A stretch of DNA of 64,000 bases from contig ML769444.1 in the NCBI GenBank assembly GCA_009733575.1, positions 186,001 to 250,000 of the forward strand, written 5' to 3'. The notes under the pieces are model-generated. The model had not been told where the DNA came from and did no database searches. It saw only the letters and a list, made by a program, of their open reading frames with translations. Positions 21,176-32,457 of this stretch are shown piece by piece. The translations under genes were made by a program, and so were the position numbers. The DNA is from Gymnopus androsaceus JB14 (Eukaryota; Basidiomycota; Agaricomycetes; Agaricales; Omphalotaceae). Numbering within the stretch: the stretch's first letter is position 1; the number at the start of each line of letters is the position of its first letter.

Positions 21176-24018
21176 TTACACGTCGCTGTCACTGGCATTG
21201 CTATCACTCTCGTCTTGACCCCAGACGGCGAATGCGCGATGACCGACATATTCGCCAGATTGTGTACGAGAGTGAGCCCGTCCCCGGCTTCGACTACGAG
21301 GATTCAAATTGGTTGCGGTAGGCGTCTTTAGATCCTCTCTATCCTTTGGTATCCGACTCTTCCCACTGACTTTGCGGTGTGCGAAAAGCTCATCCCGTGC
21401 ACCGTTCCTTCCCGTCGGTTCATTCGACGAGTCGGACGCAAACTCGACATGACGAGGGGAGAGATGTGGATGAGGTCCAGCATAACGACTCGGAGAATCA
21501 ATCCCTGACCGCAGACCAGAAGGGGAGTTAGAACGCGACCTGGAAGAGCGTCTCCGCGACTTTAATCCCGAGAGAGATAGAGCTTTGTGCAACTGCTCTT
21601 CAGCAATTATCTCTTGGGCCTTTTGGTGCCCAACGGCTATGTCCCGCGCAGTCTGTGCGTTACCCACTTGTGCACTCGTCATCAATGCAGCAGCTTCTGG
21701 CGACGAGTCATCAATGTCAAACTTGTCCTCCTCTTCCTCGTCAGAAACCTCGTCCTCCTCTTCATCATCATCCAGAGTTTCAGATTCTCTGACTTGTTCA
21801 GGCTTGGGTGTACCTTCTCGTGCCGGTTTTTTGGCCTTTGGCTTCGAAACCTTTTCCGGACCTTCTTCCACCACGACAAACGATTTTTGCCGTTCACGTT
21901 CATTCCATTTAAGGGTGCGTGAGATGGAGTGGAACCAATCAGTAGATTGTTTGTCGGCGCACACAGTGGGGAACGGATATTTAGAAGCAGTAACCTTGAT
22001 GTGATCGCCCTCTGTGGAAAAAATATCAATACAAAGCATAGTTCACAACCAATAAGGACACGAACGCTTCAATTCGACTCGGCCCCGACCATCAAACGAA
22101 GCCCAAGCCGTGCTTCTTGAATTATAAGGAACACAAATACGAAGCTCCATGCTATCAGGTAGGAGCATCGGACGGAAGGAAAGCGTATGAGGACAGATTG
22201 GGGTAATTAACAGTGCCGGGATTTCGGGGTGTACCAGGGAACCTCCAGCAGACAGCTTCAGAGTGAGGTTAGATACGGCAGCCCTAGATGTGATGCTCAG
22301 TACTCACCGAGTAGGCTGTCGACCCTGTAGGTGTAGACACTGTCAGACCGTCAGCTTGAACGGTAGTCATATGGTGCTCATCGCCTAAGAAACCGTCAGT
22401 ACCCTCTAAACTTTTATGCAAAAAACACGTACCAAAGAGCTCTAGCAGACTAACATATGGAGAAGGACCTCTATCGACAACGAGATCATTTATTACCTCG
22501 AAAGTTTCAACGGGTCTGGTGGTAAAACACATTATTTCTTTATCCCTTCCAACCTTTCCATTTTCAGGAGCGTTGAATGCTCCAGACCATCCACCCTCCA
22601 GTGCTTCCCAGCCGTCTTGCTCAATGTTGCGCATGAGAATCTCCCCCGTCTCGCCTTTTTTGACGGCTTTGCGTCCTTTGGCTTGTTTGGTTACAGCGCG
22701 ATACACGGTACATGTGAATCTCATTCGCAGGTTGACTCGGATCCCAGAATCGATAACAGAATCCATGACAGCCTGATGGTCGGCAAAGTCAAAATTAGTG
22801 AGGAAACCTAGTGAACCAAGTGCAAACGGAAGCACTGGAGGAACGATTTTCTGGAAAAGCCACGATGTGAAAAGAACGGTCCCGTCACCTCCGAGCTGCG
22901 GAAAAATGTAAGACAACAAGCAGGGAAGCACATTGCAGATAGTACGTACAGTAATCACAAAGTCAAAGAGATGTGGACTTTGACTGCACATAGGCGCTAG
23001 TCCAGTATCGCAACTGTCCTTCTTCCTTGACATTGAAGTCCTCAGATGAAGCAGAAGCCATCGAGGCCAATGAATTGCTGCTAGACGTCCTGCGTCGAGG
23101 GAATGGAAGGAAAAGTTCGGGGTGATCACGTTCGATACCCTCTGCATCGAATCGACGAGAATGTCTTAGTTGATTATCCACATAGCTGCGATGCAAAATT
23201 TCAGTTCATGGGTTCATGCTTTTAGGAAAATACGCACACTACAAGACCACGCTTCTGCGCTGGTCGGGGCTTGAGCATAAGATATCAGCGCAAGCTGTCG
23301 AGTAAGCTTTATCAGCCTGTTATCCCGGGCCTTGGTTATGATGAGAATGTTTTGCATGTTGGACCGAATACGGGCTCGACCTAGGGGAGAGATATAAGCA
23401 GCGATAAGTGAATCCAAAAGTTGACAACGAACCAAGCTGCTTGCTCATCTCCCTGACACCGACAGCGGTTTCGGCCAACTGCTTGGTCAGATTACCGCCA
23501 AACTCACCCTCATCATCATCCAGGTGGGACATGAGGGAGCTTGAAGACAAGCTAGAAGCTGAGGTCGGAGAAGAATCGTGCAGCGATTTGGATACTCCAA
23601 CGTCGGTTGGGCCATCGTTGTATATACCATTCGATTGCCTATTACGAAGCCAATCTGTGAGAGAAGCGCCCTTGTCAAGTTGGGAATGGACAAAGCAGGG
23701 CGAATCGAGAGGGCGCTGATGATGGCCATTAGTTGAAGCCATTGCAGAAGAAGAAGGTGTGGGAGCTATTGAGGACGTTGGAGTTGCGGTTTGGTCCCGG
23801 GTACTGGCAATACCGTTCTGAGGCTTTCTAGATTGTACTGGGGAGGTTTCCTCAACAACAATATCAGGATTCCATCCTGATTGCTCAAGTTGCAGCGACG
23901 ACGGACGGCTGCTTTTTCGAGAGAGCGATGGACGGATAGATGAATCCTGAATAAATGAAGAGAAGCCCGGGGTAGTAGGAGGAGTCGAGAATGTCTCTGT
24001 ATCGGGAGAGCGGGACAT
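21176..24018 (-). CDS. NAD kinase with long N- and C-terminal extensions
   Basis: ATP-dependent kinase making NADP from NAD. The minus-strand gene starts [19 protein letters not shown] at 24018. A Ser/Thr-rich N-terminal region of over 200 residues precedes [20 protein letters not shown]. The catalytic core shows [15 protein letters not shown], the [11 protein letters not shown] motif, [38 protein letters not shown] and [10 protein letters not shown]. About seven introns are present. After the core ([17 protein letters not shown]) comes a ~220-residue disordered tail with an acidic block ([19 protein letters not shown]) and an RS-rich block, ending [12 protein letters not shown]. Similar acidic tails occur in fungal Utr1-type kinases. 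Both tails may be sites of regulation; this is inference. Confidence 0.93.
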
Positions 24019-24217
24019 GGTTGAGGACTAGGCCAGGAAAATCAAGTCTAGATTGTGTTTGTTGGGAAAGAATCTGAGCCTGGCAGTTTTATGACCGTCC
24101 AGTCGTCTGGGATACCAACTTTTTTCAGCTCAATCAAAAATCACAAACGTGTATCTGTTCTCGCTAATATATAACTTATTAAGTACAGACTAAAGGGGAA
24201 CGGAGGACAACGGCGTC

Positions 24218-25554
24218 TTAGAAAAATACAGTATCTCTCAAGACAAATCTCTCCAATCTCCTGTAATCAGCTCTGTCCTTTGCTATAGACCACAACCACA
24301 TATCTAGCTTGGGAAGCTCGATATCCTTCAACCAGCAAGGTTCGTTCAATTCATGAGCCTTCTCGACGATCATTTCACAGGCATCCACGGCAGCCGCTCG
24401 CAACACGCATGCCTGATCCGTTGTGAGAATTGGCCCTTCCGTTGGCGGTGATCCATGCATTTGTAGCCCTGGATATGGCTCTGCCAGAAGGGGCGTCAAC
24501 TTGTCTGGAGAGTTGGCATCCGGAAAGATCGACTGGAGAGATGGAGGCAGTTCGATGACCCCAAGATGGATGAGTAGCGACGGAAGCACATTGTCTGTAA
24601 AGACAGGGATCCGAGAAGTGGCAGGGATTGGAAACGGGGACGAGGAGGTTCCAAATCTGATTGTAATTGCATGGACAAGGAATAATGCTTTCTTGAAGAG
24701 GTAAACCGCTATGAAACACCGTCAATTAGTTTCAACTACCAGCATCAAGGATGTGATTATTCACGTCGTCCATCAACTGTATAGCAATCTTGAAAGGCAG
24801 GGATAAACCGGATGAGCTAGAGAAACAAGTTGTTCAGAACCATCAAGAGCTTAAGTAGATTGGAACCAGGACTAACCCGGTCGAGAACAACTTCCACAGC
24901 ATTGGTTTTTCCGGCACCCTCCTTCAATGCTTCAACCACAAATGCACCAAGGCTAGGATATCCAGCCTTTTCAAGAAGCTCTCCTGTCGTGATAAGCACA
25001 CCAGAAATAAGCTTCACAAGCTCATATAGCGGTCCTCCGAGCTCTCCTACAGTTACGCCTGGAATATTCTCATGAGGTTTCTCAATGTAAACATTGACTC
25101 TCATCAGCTCTGCGATTTTGGACTCGCTCAATCGCTGCATTCCTTTTGCAGAAAGAAGATCATCTTCGGTGGATCCAATATACATGGAGAAGATGAGCAG
25201 CCGAATGTTATCCCAAGCTCCTCGGCCGGTTTCGACGTGTAGAGGAACTCGATAACCGGAGCCAAAGTTGAGCAATGAGAGAATGGAGATGACATTGAGC
25301 TCGTCAAGAGGCGAAGAAAATTTGAGCGGCAGAGCAAGACCATGTTGGGCAGAGACCCGTTCGAACGAAGTAAGAAAAGCAGGAGATTTCAGCAGCCGTT
25401 CAATTGATTCAGGAGAAATCTAAACTTGATGATCAATAGGAAGCCACAATAGGGGAAAAATACTGACTGTAATGTTGGCATGTTCTCGAATAGATCGAGA
25501 AGAAGATCGAATGGCTGATAACAGTGAACTTGGTTCCGGGAAGAGAGGTGCCAT
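24218..25554 (-). CDS. Queuosine salvage hydrolase (QNG1/DUF2419), 390 aa
   Basis: Family that releases queuine from queuosine 5'-monophosphate so it can be reused for tRNA modification. Exons: 25554-25468, 25419-24877, 24816-24765, 24708-24218, total 1,173 nt. Visible features: start MAPLFPEPSSLLSAIRSS, ISPESIERLL, the family block LNFGSGYRVPLHVETGRGAWDNI, ELMRVNVYIEKPHE, LYELVKLISGVLITTGELL, FQDCYTVDGRPVYLFKKALFLV, and the C-terminal LDMWLWSIAKDRADYRRLERF followed by RDTVFF. The normal family end is R-D-T-V-x-Y/F. Fungi cannot make queuine, so salvage from bacteria or food is its expected role. S. cerevisiae lacks queuosine, but many other fungi keep this gene. Divergent from the AIM41 gene at 25768. 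Confidence 0.9.
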
Positions 25555-25767
25555 TGTAAGCGCGCGATGTCGTTCAGCGCCACTATTAGCGCCCATCATT
25601 CGACTTTTTCACGATCCGCCTCCGCGATCGAATCTCGAAACAGCTACTTACTCTCAGTAAGTTACCCACATGCGCGTTGTGTTTTCCCGGTCTGGGTGGG
25701 CAAACGTTAAGGGTTACATAAATATTTTCTAACCTATACATTTTTTCCTTTGCTCATATAGAGTGTC

Positions 25768-26439
25768 ATGTTGGTGCTCAGAGCAAGGCGCATTTTGCCT
25801 CTATTTCAGAGGTCATACAACTCGGAAGCTACTCCAGAACTTCGCGATGTCCTCCAGTCGCGAGTGAAAGATGCAATTCGCGTGAGTGTCGCGCGCAAAT
25901 TATGTTCAAACCAACTCATTTCCTACCAGGCCAAGAATACATCTGCTTCCACAACTCTTCGCGTTCGTTGCCTATTATTCGAGAAACGAAAATATTTTGA
26001 CAGTCCACCAGTCTATTCTTTCAGAAATTAATGCAGCCGACAAAGTGGCAGACAGCAAAATTTCGTCTTCGAATATCATAAGCATTATTCGCAAAGCCTC
26101 TACACGTAGGGTGCGTGCAGTTTACTTGTTCTCCTGGCTGAATCTCACTGTTCAAGATAGCATGACGCCGCGGCGCAATACACGCAGGCAAATCGCTCTG
26201 AACTCGCAGAGAAGGAGCTCATGGAAGCCTCTCTTCTTGATGAATTTCTCCCTTCCCTAATGAGCAGTACTGAGATTGACGGGATCATTCAAGACATTCT
26301 TGCTTCATTGGCGCTGTCACCAGCAGACTCTCGAAAGGCAACGGGAAAGATATTCAAGGCCTTCTACGCCAAAGTAGACCGATCGAGTGTTGATCCAGAT
26401 CTCGTCAAAGCTCGAGTAAACCATGCTCTTAATTCATAG
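25768..26439 (+). CDS. AIM41/YqeY-like mitochondrial protein, 174 aa
   Basis: Four exons: 25768-25881, 25930-25962, 26012-26110, 26161-26439, all GT-AG. The N-terminus MLVLRARRILPLFQRSYNS is Arg-rich without acids, a good mitochondrial presequence. The body matches the YqeY/GatB-related family: DVLQSRVKDAIRAKNTSAST, TLRSILSEINAADK, IIRKASTRRHDAAAQYTQAN, RSELAEKELMEASLLDEFLP and IDGIIQDILASL. In bacteria the domain resembles the tail of GatB, and yeast Aim41 is mitochondrial; the exact role is not settled. The stop is 38 bp from the convergent HRD1 stop. Confidence 0.9.
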
Positions 26440-26477
26440 TTAATGTAATAGTTACTTCATCGTACGGCCGCGGGTAT

Positions 26478-28925
26478 CTACTCCATAACTGTCTCGATAG
26501 GTGTTGGATCTAGTGGTGCACGATCCGCAGCTTTCGCCGGTTCGACTTCAGATTGAGCGCCACTGGATGTTTCTACAGGAGGTAAAGCGCTTCGCATCCG
26601 CATCAAGTCGTCAATACAGCGGTACACCGCATTAGACACTCCTTCCAAGACCTTTAAGCGCTGATCTATAGCTTCCCGAGTGGTTTGATCCATTAGCACT
26701 AGTTGTTCATCTGTTAATGGTGCAAGAGATGAGGTAGGAACCCGTGAATCGGTGCCACTAAGATGCCTTTCCACTTGAGGTGTATCGAAACGCTGGTCCT
26801 GACCTCCTGAGGGAGAGCTCTGCAAATCATATTCAAATAATGGAATAAGTGCAGGAGCCAAGTGCTGAGAATGCGAAGGTCGAGGGAATGAATCGGGCGG
26901 ATTGGTGGAATCGCTGCTGCCATTCATACGGCGAGCAGCAGCACGAGCAGCAGCCTCCCGAGGGCTTATGTTCAAGTCTGAAGAAGAAGGTTCAGGTTGC
27001 TCGGTAGATGTGGTCGCCTGTCCCCCGACCTCTTGATCAGGCTGGTTCTCTCTGTGAGCATCCTGAGGCCATGGATGCCAGGCATCGCCAGGGCCCTCGA
27101 AACCACGGAACTGAGGAGCAGGTTGGAGGGTCATAGGTTGTATTAGTTCGGGCTGTTGCTGCTGCTGGCCACCTAGCACTTGATATTGGATGTTATACTG
27201 GATAAGCACTCCACCTGGCTGGGCAGCAGCATTGACGAGATTCGGAAGTTGCCCTAAGGGCCTAGCCGGCTGTGCCTGCGCAGGCGGAGCCCCGAAAAGA
27301 AATCTATTCATGAGGCCAAGCACATTATTCGCAGCACCGGCAGGACCATGTAGATTTTGGGCGCCTGGTCCTGCAGGGACGTTCTGGGGTTGGCCAGGAC
27401 CTCCCTGCTCAGGTGCAGGAGCCACGGGATCATTGCGGCCAGCGGCTCCTTGACGCTGTATAGGATCATTTTCCAAAACCGTTCGACGACTGTGTGAGAA
27501 GGAAAAGGGGGGTGTGGATTAGAGAGAAAATCAGAAAAGCACTTTACAGAATACTTACCATGTGGGGCAGCTCTGCTGCCGTTCCAACCATGAGCGGAGA
27601 CAATAGAAATGGAAGACGTGTCCACAGGGAAGCTTCTTAGGAGTCATGTTTGGTCCCTCAACGATAGGCGTGCCAGGTCTCTGGAGCGACATTTCCTCAC
27701 GACATATTATACAAGTGCGATCAGACATGGCAGCCATTTCTTCCTCTGTGGCGTTTGGGTATCTCTGGTCCATGTTCCGGGTAGCAGTCTGATACCTCTG
27801 CAGTGCCCGAAGACGCGTAATGAATGACCGAGCAGTAATGTAGACATCCCGGACAATGTTGAGAGGAAGCCCATAGAACATGATGATGATGGTGAAGAAT
27901 ATCAGGTAGGTTGTAAGCTTCAAGAAGTCTATGAGAGGGTAAGACACGGTGAACGGAAAACTTGAGAAAATATACCATACCGGTGGCGAGCTCGATATAA
28001 AAAACCCACATACTCTTGTTTTCCCATGGAGGTGCAGTTTCCCCTCCTCGTTGGCCTGCTCGGCGAAAATCATATGCAGAAAGCAGGTACTTTGAAATAG
28101 TGTTTGTCACAGTAGCCATCAAGATGCCATACTATAAAACGATGAGCTTCGGTAGACGCCCCAGAATTTGAGAATACCTCGCTTGCAAACAAAACCATTC
28201 CTCCAACCCCATGCGCAAGTGTGTTTTCCACGGCCACCAGGAACATAAGTAGGTCGGTGGTCCAAAGAATAGTGAATAAAACCGACATCCTGACGTGGAA
28301 TAATAAGGGAGGTCCGGGATATGGTCGTTGATCCATCTAGAGTACACAAGATAAGTCGCGGCTGAGGGCGAGGGCTTGCAATTGACATACCCATTCAACC
28401 CGATCATTTGCGAGCCAATGGAAAGACTTGACAAAAAGAAGAAACCCGAACATGAGAGCAAATGGAATGTCAAATTCATCACGAAAGATGGTGAATGCAA
28501 GCAGGGATTCTGTGATGAAGAACCATAAGCGCTCGTAGAGTCTCTGCTTCTTCGGTAAGTAAAAAGGAAATCAGGAAAGAAAGCTTCCGCACCTCGATTT
28601 CATTTGGTCGAAGTGATCCAAAGAATATTCTCTGAACAATATGACCTCCAATTAACGCGAGTAGAAAAGAAAAGTTGGCTAAAACCTATGTTCGTATTAG
28701 AGATAAATCTTTTGAATTTTCAATGGAAATGCCTACGAGGATACTGCGACTACTTTTCGAGAGATAGACGGTCACTGAGTAGAAGTTACTGTGGTTCTTG
28801 AGAGCATTGCCGATGGTAGCGAGGACAGCAAAGGTAGAAAGAAAAACATAGACTAATATTCTGTGAGATGTAACGGACGCTAGGATCGCCTGTGAGGAAC
28901 GACGAACTAGCTGTTCAAATGGCAT
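26478..28925 (-). CDS. HRD1: ERAD E3 ubiquitin ligase HRD1 (synoviolin)
   Basis: Multi-span ER membrane RING-H2 ligase for degradation of misfolded proteins. The minus-strand gene starts MPFEQLVRRSSQAILASV. Several TM helices follow (ILVYVFLSTFAVLATIG, GGHIVQRIFFGSLRPNEIE, MSVLFTILWTTDLLMFLVA, TYLIFFTIIIMFYGLPL). A linker with FITRLRALQRYQTATRNMDQ leads to the RING-H2 domain CIICREEM ... LPCGHVFHFYCLRSWL ... CPTCRR. The last exon encodes a ~330-residue Pro/Gln/Gly-rich disordered tail ending TPIETVME. At least seven introns are present. HRD1 partners (SEL1/Hrd3, Der1) are not in the window. Confidence 0.93.
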
Positions 28926-28973
28926 CGTGGTGGTAAGAACTAGTGACACGTATTTAGCGCTCAATCAGAGCCG

Positions 28974-28997
28974 GCGCTAATATTTTTTGATTAGCGC
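28974..28997. repeat. Short palindrome in the HRD1/amidohydrolase divergent promoter region
   Basis: GCGCTAAT and ATTAGCGC form perfect 8-bp arms around an 8-base AT spacer. Another GCGCTAAT copy lies near 29152 and an AGCGCT core near 28955. Position between divergent start codons (28925 and 29229) would suit a bidirectional regulatory site, or it may be a repeat relic. Confidence 0.4.
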
Positions 28998-29228
28998 TAG
29001 GCCTATCCTTTGTTAAGATCCTTCCTTCGTAAGATCCTTTGCCACCGTTTTCAGCCAACTGCGCAAATACGTAGTCAAGTGGCAAGGCACGGTCCGGGGC
29101 AGGTAATAAATTTTTTTTGTTCGGAGTACACACATATGTAACGTTAAACGCGCGCTAATGAACCAAAATATAATCGATGTCTTTCACAGCTATGCCTGTC
29201 GCCACTTTCCCGCTAGGTTTCTTTTTCT

Positions 29229-31974
29229 ATGACCGGTCTCAGTCGCTCTACAACCACAACCAAGGAGGCCAAACCACCGCTACCGAATGATACAGATTCC
29301 AAGAGCTCTTTCTTAACTCGCTCTAGTATTTTTGTGGCGGCGCTGGGCGTTGCTGCCTTCTTCATTCTTAGAGGACTTCTTGACAATAATGCCGCTTACG
29401 CGCTCTGCTCTCCGGACGGTTTCGCAAACATATACACTGTTGATAGTACCAACTCTCGTGTCCAGTGTATCGTGATACACAACGCTCTAATTGCCTATGC
29501 AGGAACTCTTGGTGAGTGCATGATATTTCGACACGTTCACGACGTTACCTATAGGTATTTTGCAGAGCATGTTCAACGTCAATGGCAAAATAACGCTGTG
29601 CCCGCACTGTATCTATTCAGCAAGCTCCGCGCCCCTCTGGCAGTGCGTTATATCAAACCCGGTGCTATTGTAGTTCCTGGCCTTAGCGGTCAGTGTGTGC
29701 CATGGTGCAAAAATTTGAGGATACTGAATATTTGCAGATTCTCATGCTCACATTCTTGAATATGGCTCCACTCTCCAGTTGCCTTTAGAAGGAACGAAGA
29801 CTATCAATGGTTTGCTCCCTATTTTCTTTCTGGCCTTCTAAATTTCATAACGTATTACAAAAATCAGAGACTGTGGCGCGAGTTCGAAACTATATTCTGT
29901 CCAATGCAGATATACGTTCGGACAAGTCTAAATTTGTGCTCGGGGGAGGCTGGGACCATACATCATGGCCTAATGGAGCTTGGCCTACAGCTGTCTGTCT
30001 ATTCCCTTCGATTCACCACCATCGCGATCTTAATGGTCCATCTTATTGCAGGCAGATCTTGATTCTGATCCTGTTATTCATGGTCGTCCCGTTGTTCTAC
30101 AGAGCAAGGACTGTCATGCACTGTGGGTATCTCAGCGCGCCCTTGATTCCAGTTTGCCTTTCCCTGAAGAGGTCGATGGCGGCCTCATAATACGCGATGA
30201 TTCAGGGAAACCTACTGGTATGTATGATTCAAAATTTTGTTTTTAGAGCAACACCCAACTTCACGCGAATTAGGAATGCTTTTGGATAATGCTCAAGAGC
30301 TAGTCAACCAGCCTAAGCTCCTTGAAGACGATCTTCTGAAGCGCTTCAATTCCGCAATCCAGGCAGCGGTCAGATACGGTTTAACATCGATACACGATGC
30401 TGGGCTTGATCCTGTTTCTCTAAATCTTTTCAAAAAGTTGGTGATTCCATATCGTAATCCTATTCCTCGGATTAACGGTCTCAATTAGAGAAGCTGGTCG
30501 CAGAACACTTCCGGTAAGTTTCACAGATGCATTCTCAAGCAATACATTCATTCGGGGGTTTCCATAGATCCGCATCTATGGAATGTCATATTTTGATGAA
30601 AACGGAGAATACTGGGGCAATACCACCAAGCCTATCATTGCCAGTGGGCATGAAAGGTTAACCGCAAGGAGTGTTAAGATTTTTGCAGATGGTGAGCGCT
30701 TGAGCTTCATATCGTGCCACGTCGCCTACTACTTTAATTTCTTGGACAGGTGCTCTTCGGACAGGCGGTGCTGCAGTAAAGCTCTTCGTTATCTGTTGTG
30801 CTATCCTTTTCATCTGATTCTGTCACCTCTACAGCTATACGAGCCTTATGCGGATAATCCTCAAACAAGTGGCTTTATGCGACTCGACAAGGAAGTCCTC
30901 TTTCAATATATCCCTCTATTCTTGAGGGACGGATGGCAAGTTAACATACATTCTATAGGTAAGATCCTTGACATTCGAACGAACGTGAAATTGAACAGGC
31001 TCATTCTAACGTTAATCAAGGTGACAGAGCAAATGGTTCGTTTTCAAGTCTTGATCAGCGCTCGGATCTCAAGTCAACAAGAACTAACATTAAGCTTTAC
31101 CGTATGTCTTTAGGAATAGTACTGGACGCTTTTCAAGCTTCTCTTAGTGGTGTCAATGTAACCGCACTCCGGCCACGGTTGGAACACGCTCAAATAATGA
31201 CGAAATCGGATATGCTTAGGCTAGGGAAACTCGGCGGTAAGGATTCGTTCGTGTATGAATATTCATCTCTGAAGCTCTTCTTGGATAGTCATTGCAAGCA
31301 TTCAGCCTACCCATGCGTGAGTCCAAAGCTGTATGCATATTGCTGCCTTCGTGTCTTGAGAAGTATATCCCAGTATCAGTGACATGCTATTTGCCGAGGA
31401 TCGCTTGGTTTGTTACCATCCACGCCTGACTGCTTCCGACGTATGATTGAGCATCAGTTCTTTTACAGGGACCGGAACGAGTAAAGAATCTTTATGCTTT
31501 CCGGACCTTGATTGAAAGTGGTGCAAGAATCACCTTGGGCTCAGATTCTCCAGTGGAAGACCTGAACCCTTTGGCTGGGTTCTATGCTGCTATTTCTCGT
31601 CTCACACCTGGCGGAGATTCCCCTCATGGTCCTGATGGCTGGTGTGTACTTTACCTCTCATAGAGGGACTTTGTCGAATATCAGGGTTCATCTAGGTTCC
31701 CCGAGCAACGATTGACGCGGGAGGAAGCTTTAAGAGGTATGGCACTCTTGATGATGTTTTCTTTCCGCCTAATAGTGCTTTTTTTCTAGGAATGACAATC
31801 GACCCAGCCTATGCCTCTTTTACCGAGTCAATCTTAGGTTCCCTTGAGGTCGGGAAACGAGCGGATTATGTCGTTCTTTCGCAGAACATTATGACTATCC
31901 CCCTGAACGAGATTCTTTCCACGCAAGTGTTGGCAACCGCGGTCGATGGTGACCTTGTTTATGGAACAATTTAA
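29229..31974 (+). CDS. Membrane-anchored amidohydrolase, YtcJ-like (Amidohydro_3)
   Basis: Metal-dependent hydrolase of the amidohydrolase superfamily, substrate unknown. The N-terminal cytosolic stretch MTGLSRSTTTTKEAKP precedes one TM segment (SSIFVAALGVAAFFILRGLL). Then come IYTVDSTNSRVQCIVI, VVPGLSDSHAHILEYGS with the first metal-binding HxH, FVLGGGWDHTSWPNG, VVLQSKDCHALWVS, GLTSIHDAGLD, SVKIFADGALRTGGAAL, GWQVNIHSIGD, RPRLEHAQIM, ITLGSDSPVEDLNPL and GSLEVGKRADYVVLSQNI. This order is that of YtcJ/AepA-type proteins of about 570-600 aa. Roughly a dozen introns are present. The luminal or extracellular placement of the hydrolase domain is inferred from the anchor. Confidence 0.88.
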
Positions 31975-32095
31975 TCGGCGCCAAACGAGGGCTTCAACAT
32001 GCCTTCTCAATCCCTCATCTGTATTCCAACAATACGGCTTGTACTCCACCAAATTGGTTTTCTTGCTCTTTCTTAGTCCGTAATTATTTTCGACT

Positions 32096-32340
32096 GGTGG
32101 TTTTAGGGGGCGCGCTACTCAGAGAGAGTTTGCCGTCCCGTTTAACTCTCAATCGATACCCATTTTGTAGCGGTGATTCTAGGGGGTTCGCATCACTTTC
32201 TTATAGTCTTGTCGTATCCCGTTCAATTCTCGCCTTAACCGTTTTTTAATTATTTACCTCTACTTCATACTTTTGGCGGTTGGAGGGGGTGCGCTTCTTT
32301 TATGATAAAATTACTAGCGACGCATCCCGTTCAACCTTCA
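32096..32340. repeat. Three diverged copies of a G-block repeat
   Basis: Units begin at 32096, 32172 and 32275. Each has GGYGRTT followed by an AGGGGG run and CGC/TTCGC, then further along a YCCCGTTYAA word with a TTC or CTC end. Spacing is 76 and 103 bp, so the units differ in length. They fill much of the space between two convergent genes (31974 and 32458); the rest of that gap shows nothing else. Confidence 0.55.
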
Positions 32341-32457
32341 GCTGATACCTTGCTTCCTTCCCGATGCTTTTGGTATATATGTTTTTGAACCGTTCTCGAT
32401 GGCCTTCAAGTTTGACATACGAATTCTAAAATCAACAAGTTCTACTTTGACATATTT

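Noticed and set aside
21585..22004. 139-codon plus-strand Ser-rich frame
   Set aside because: Antisense shadow of the acidic Asp/Glu tail of NAD kinase, which reads as Ser runs.
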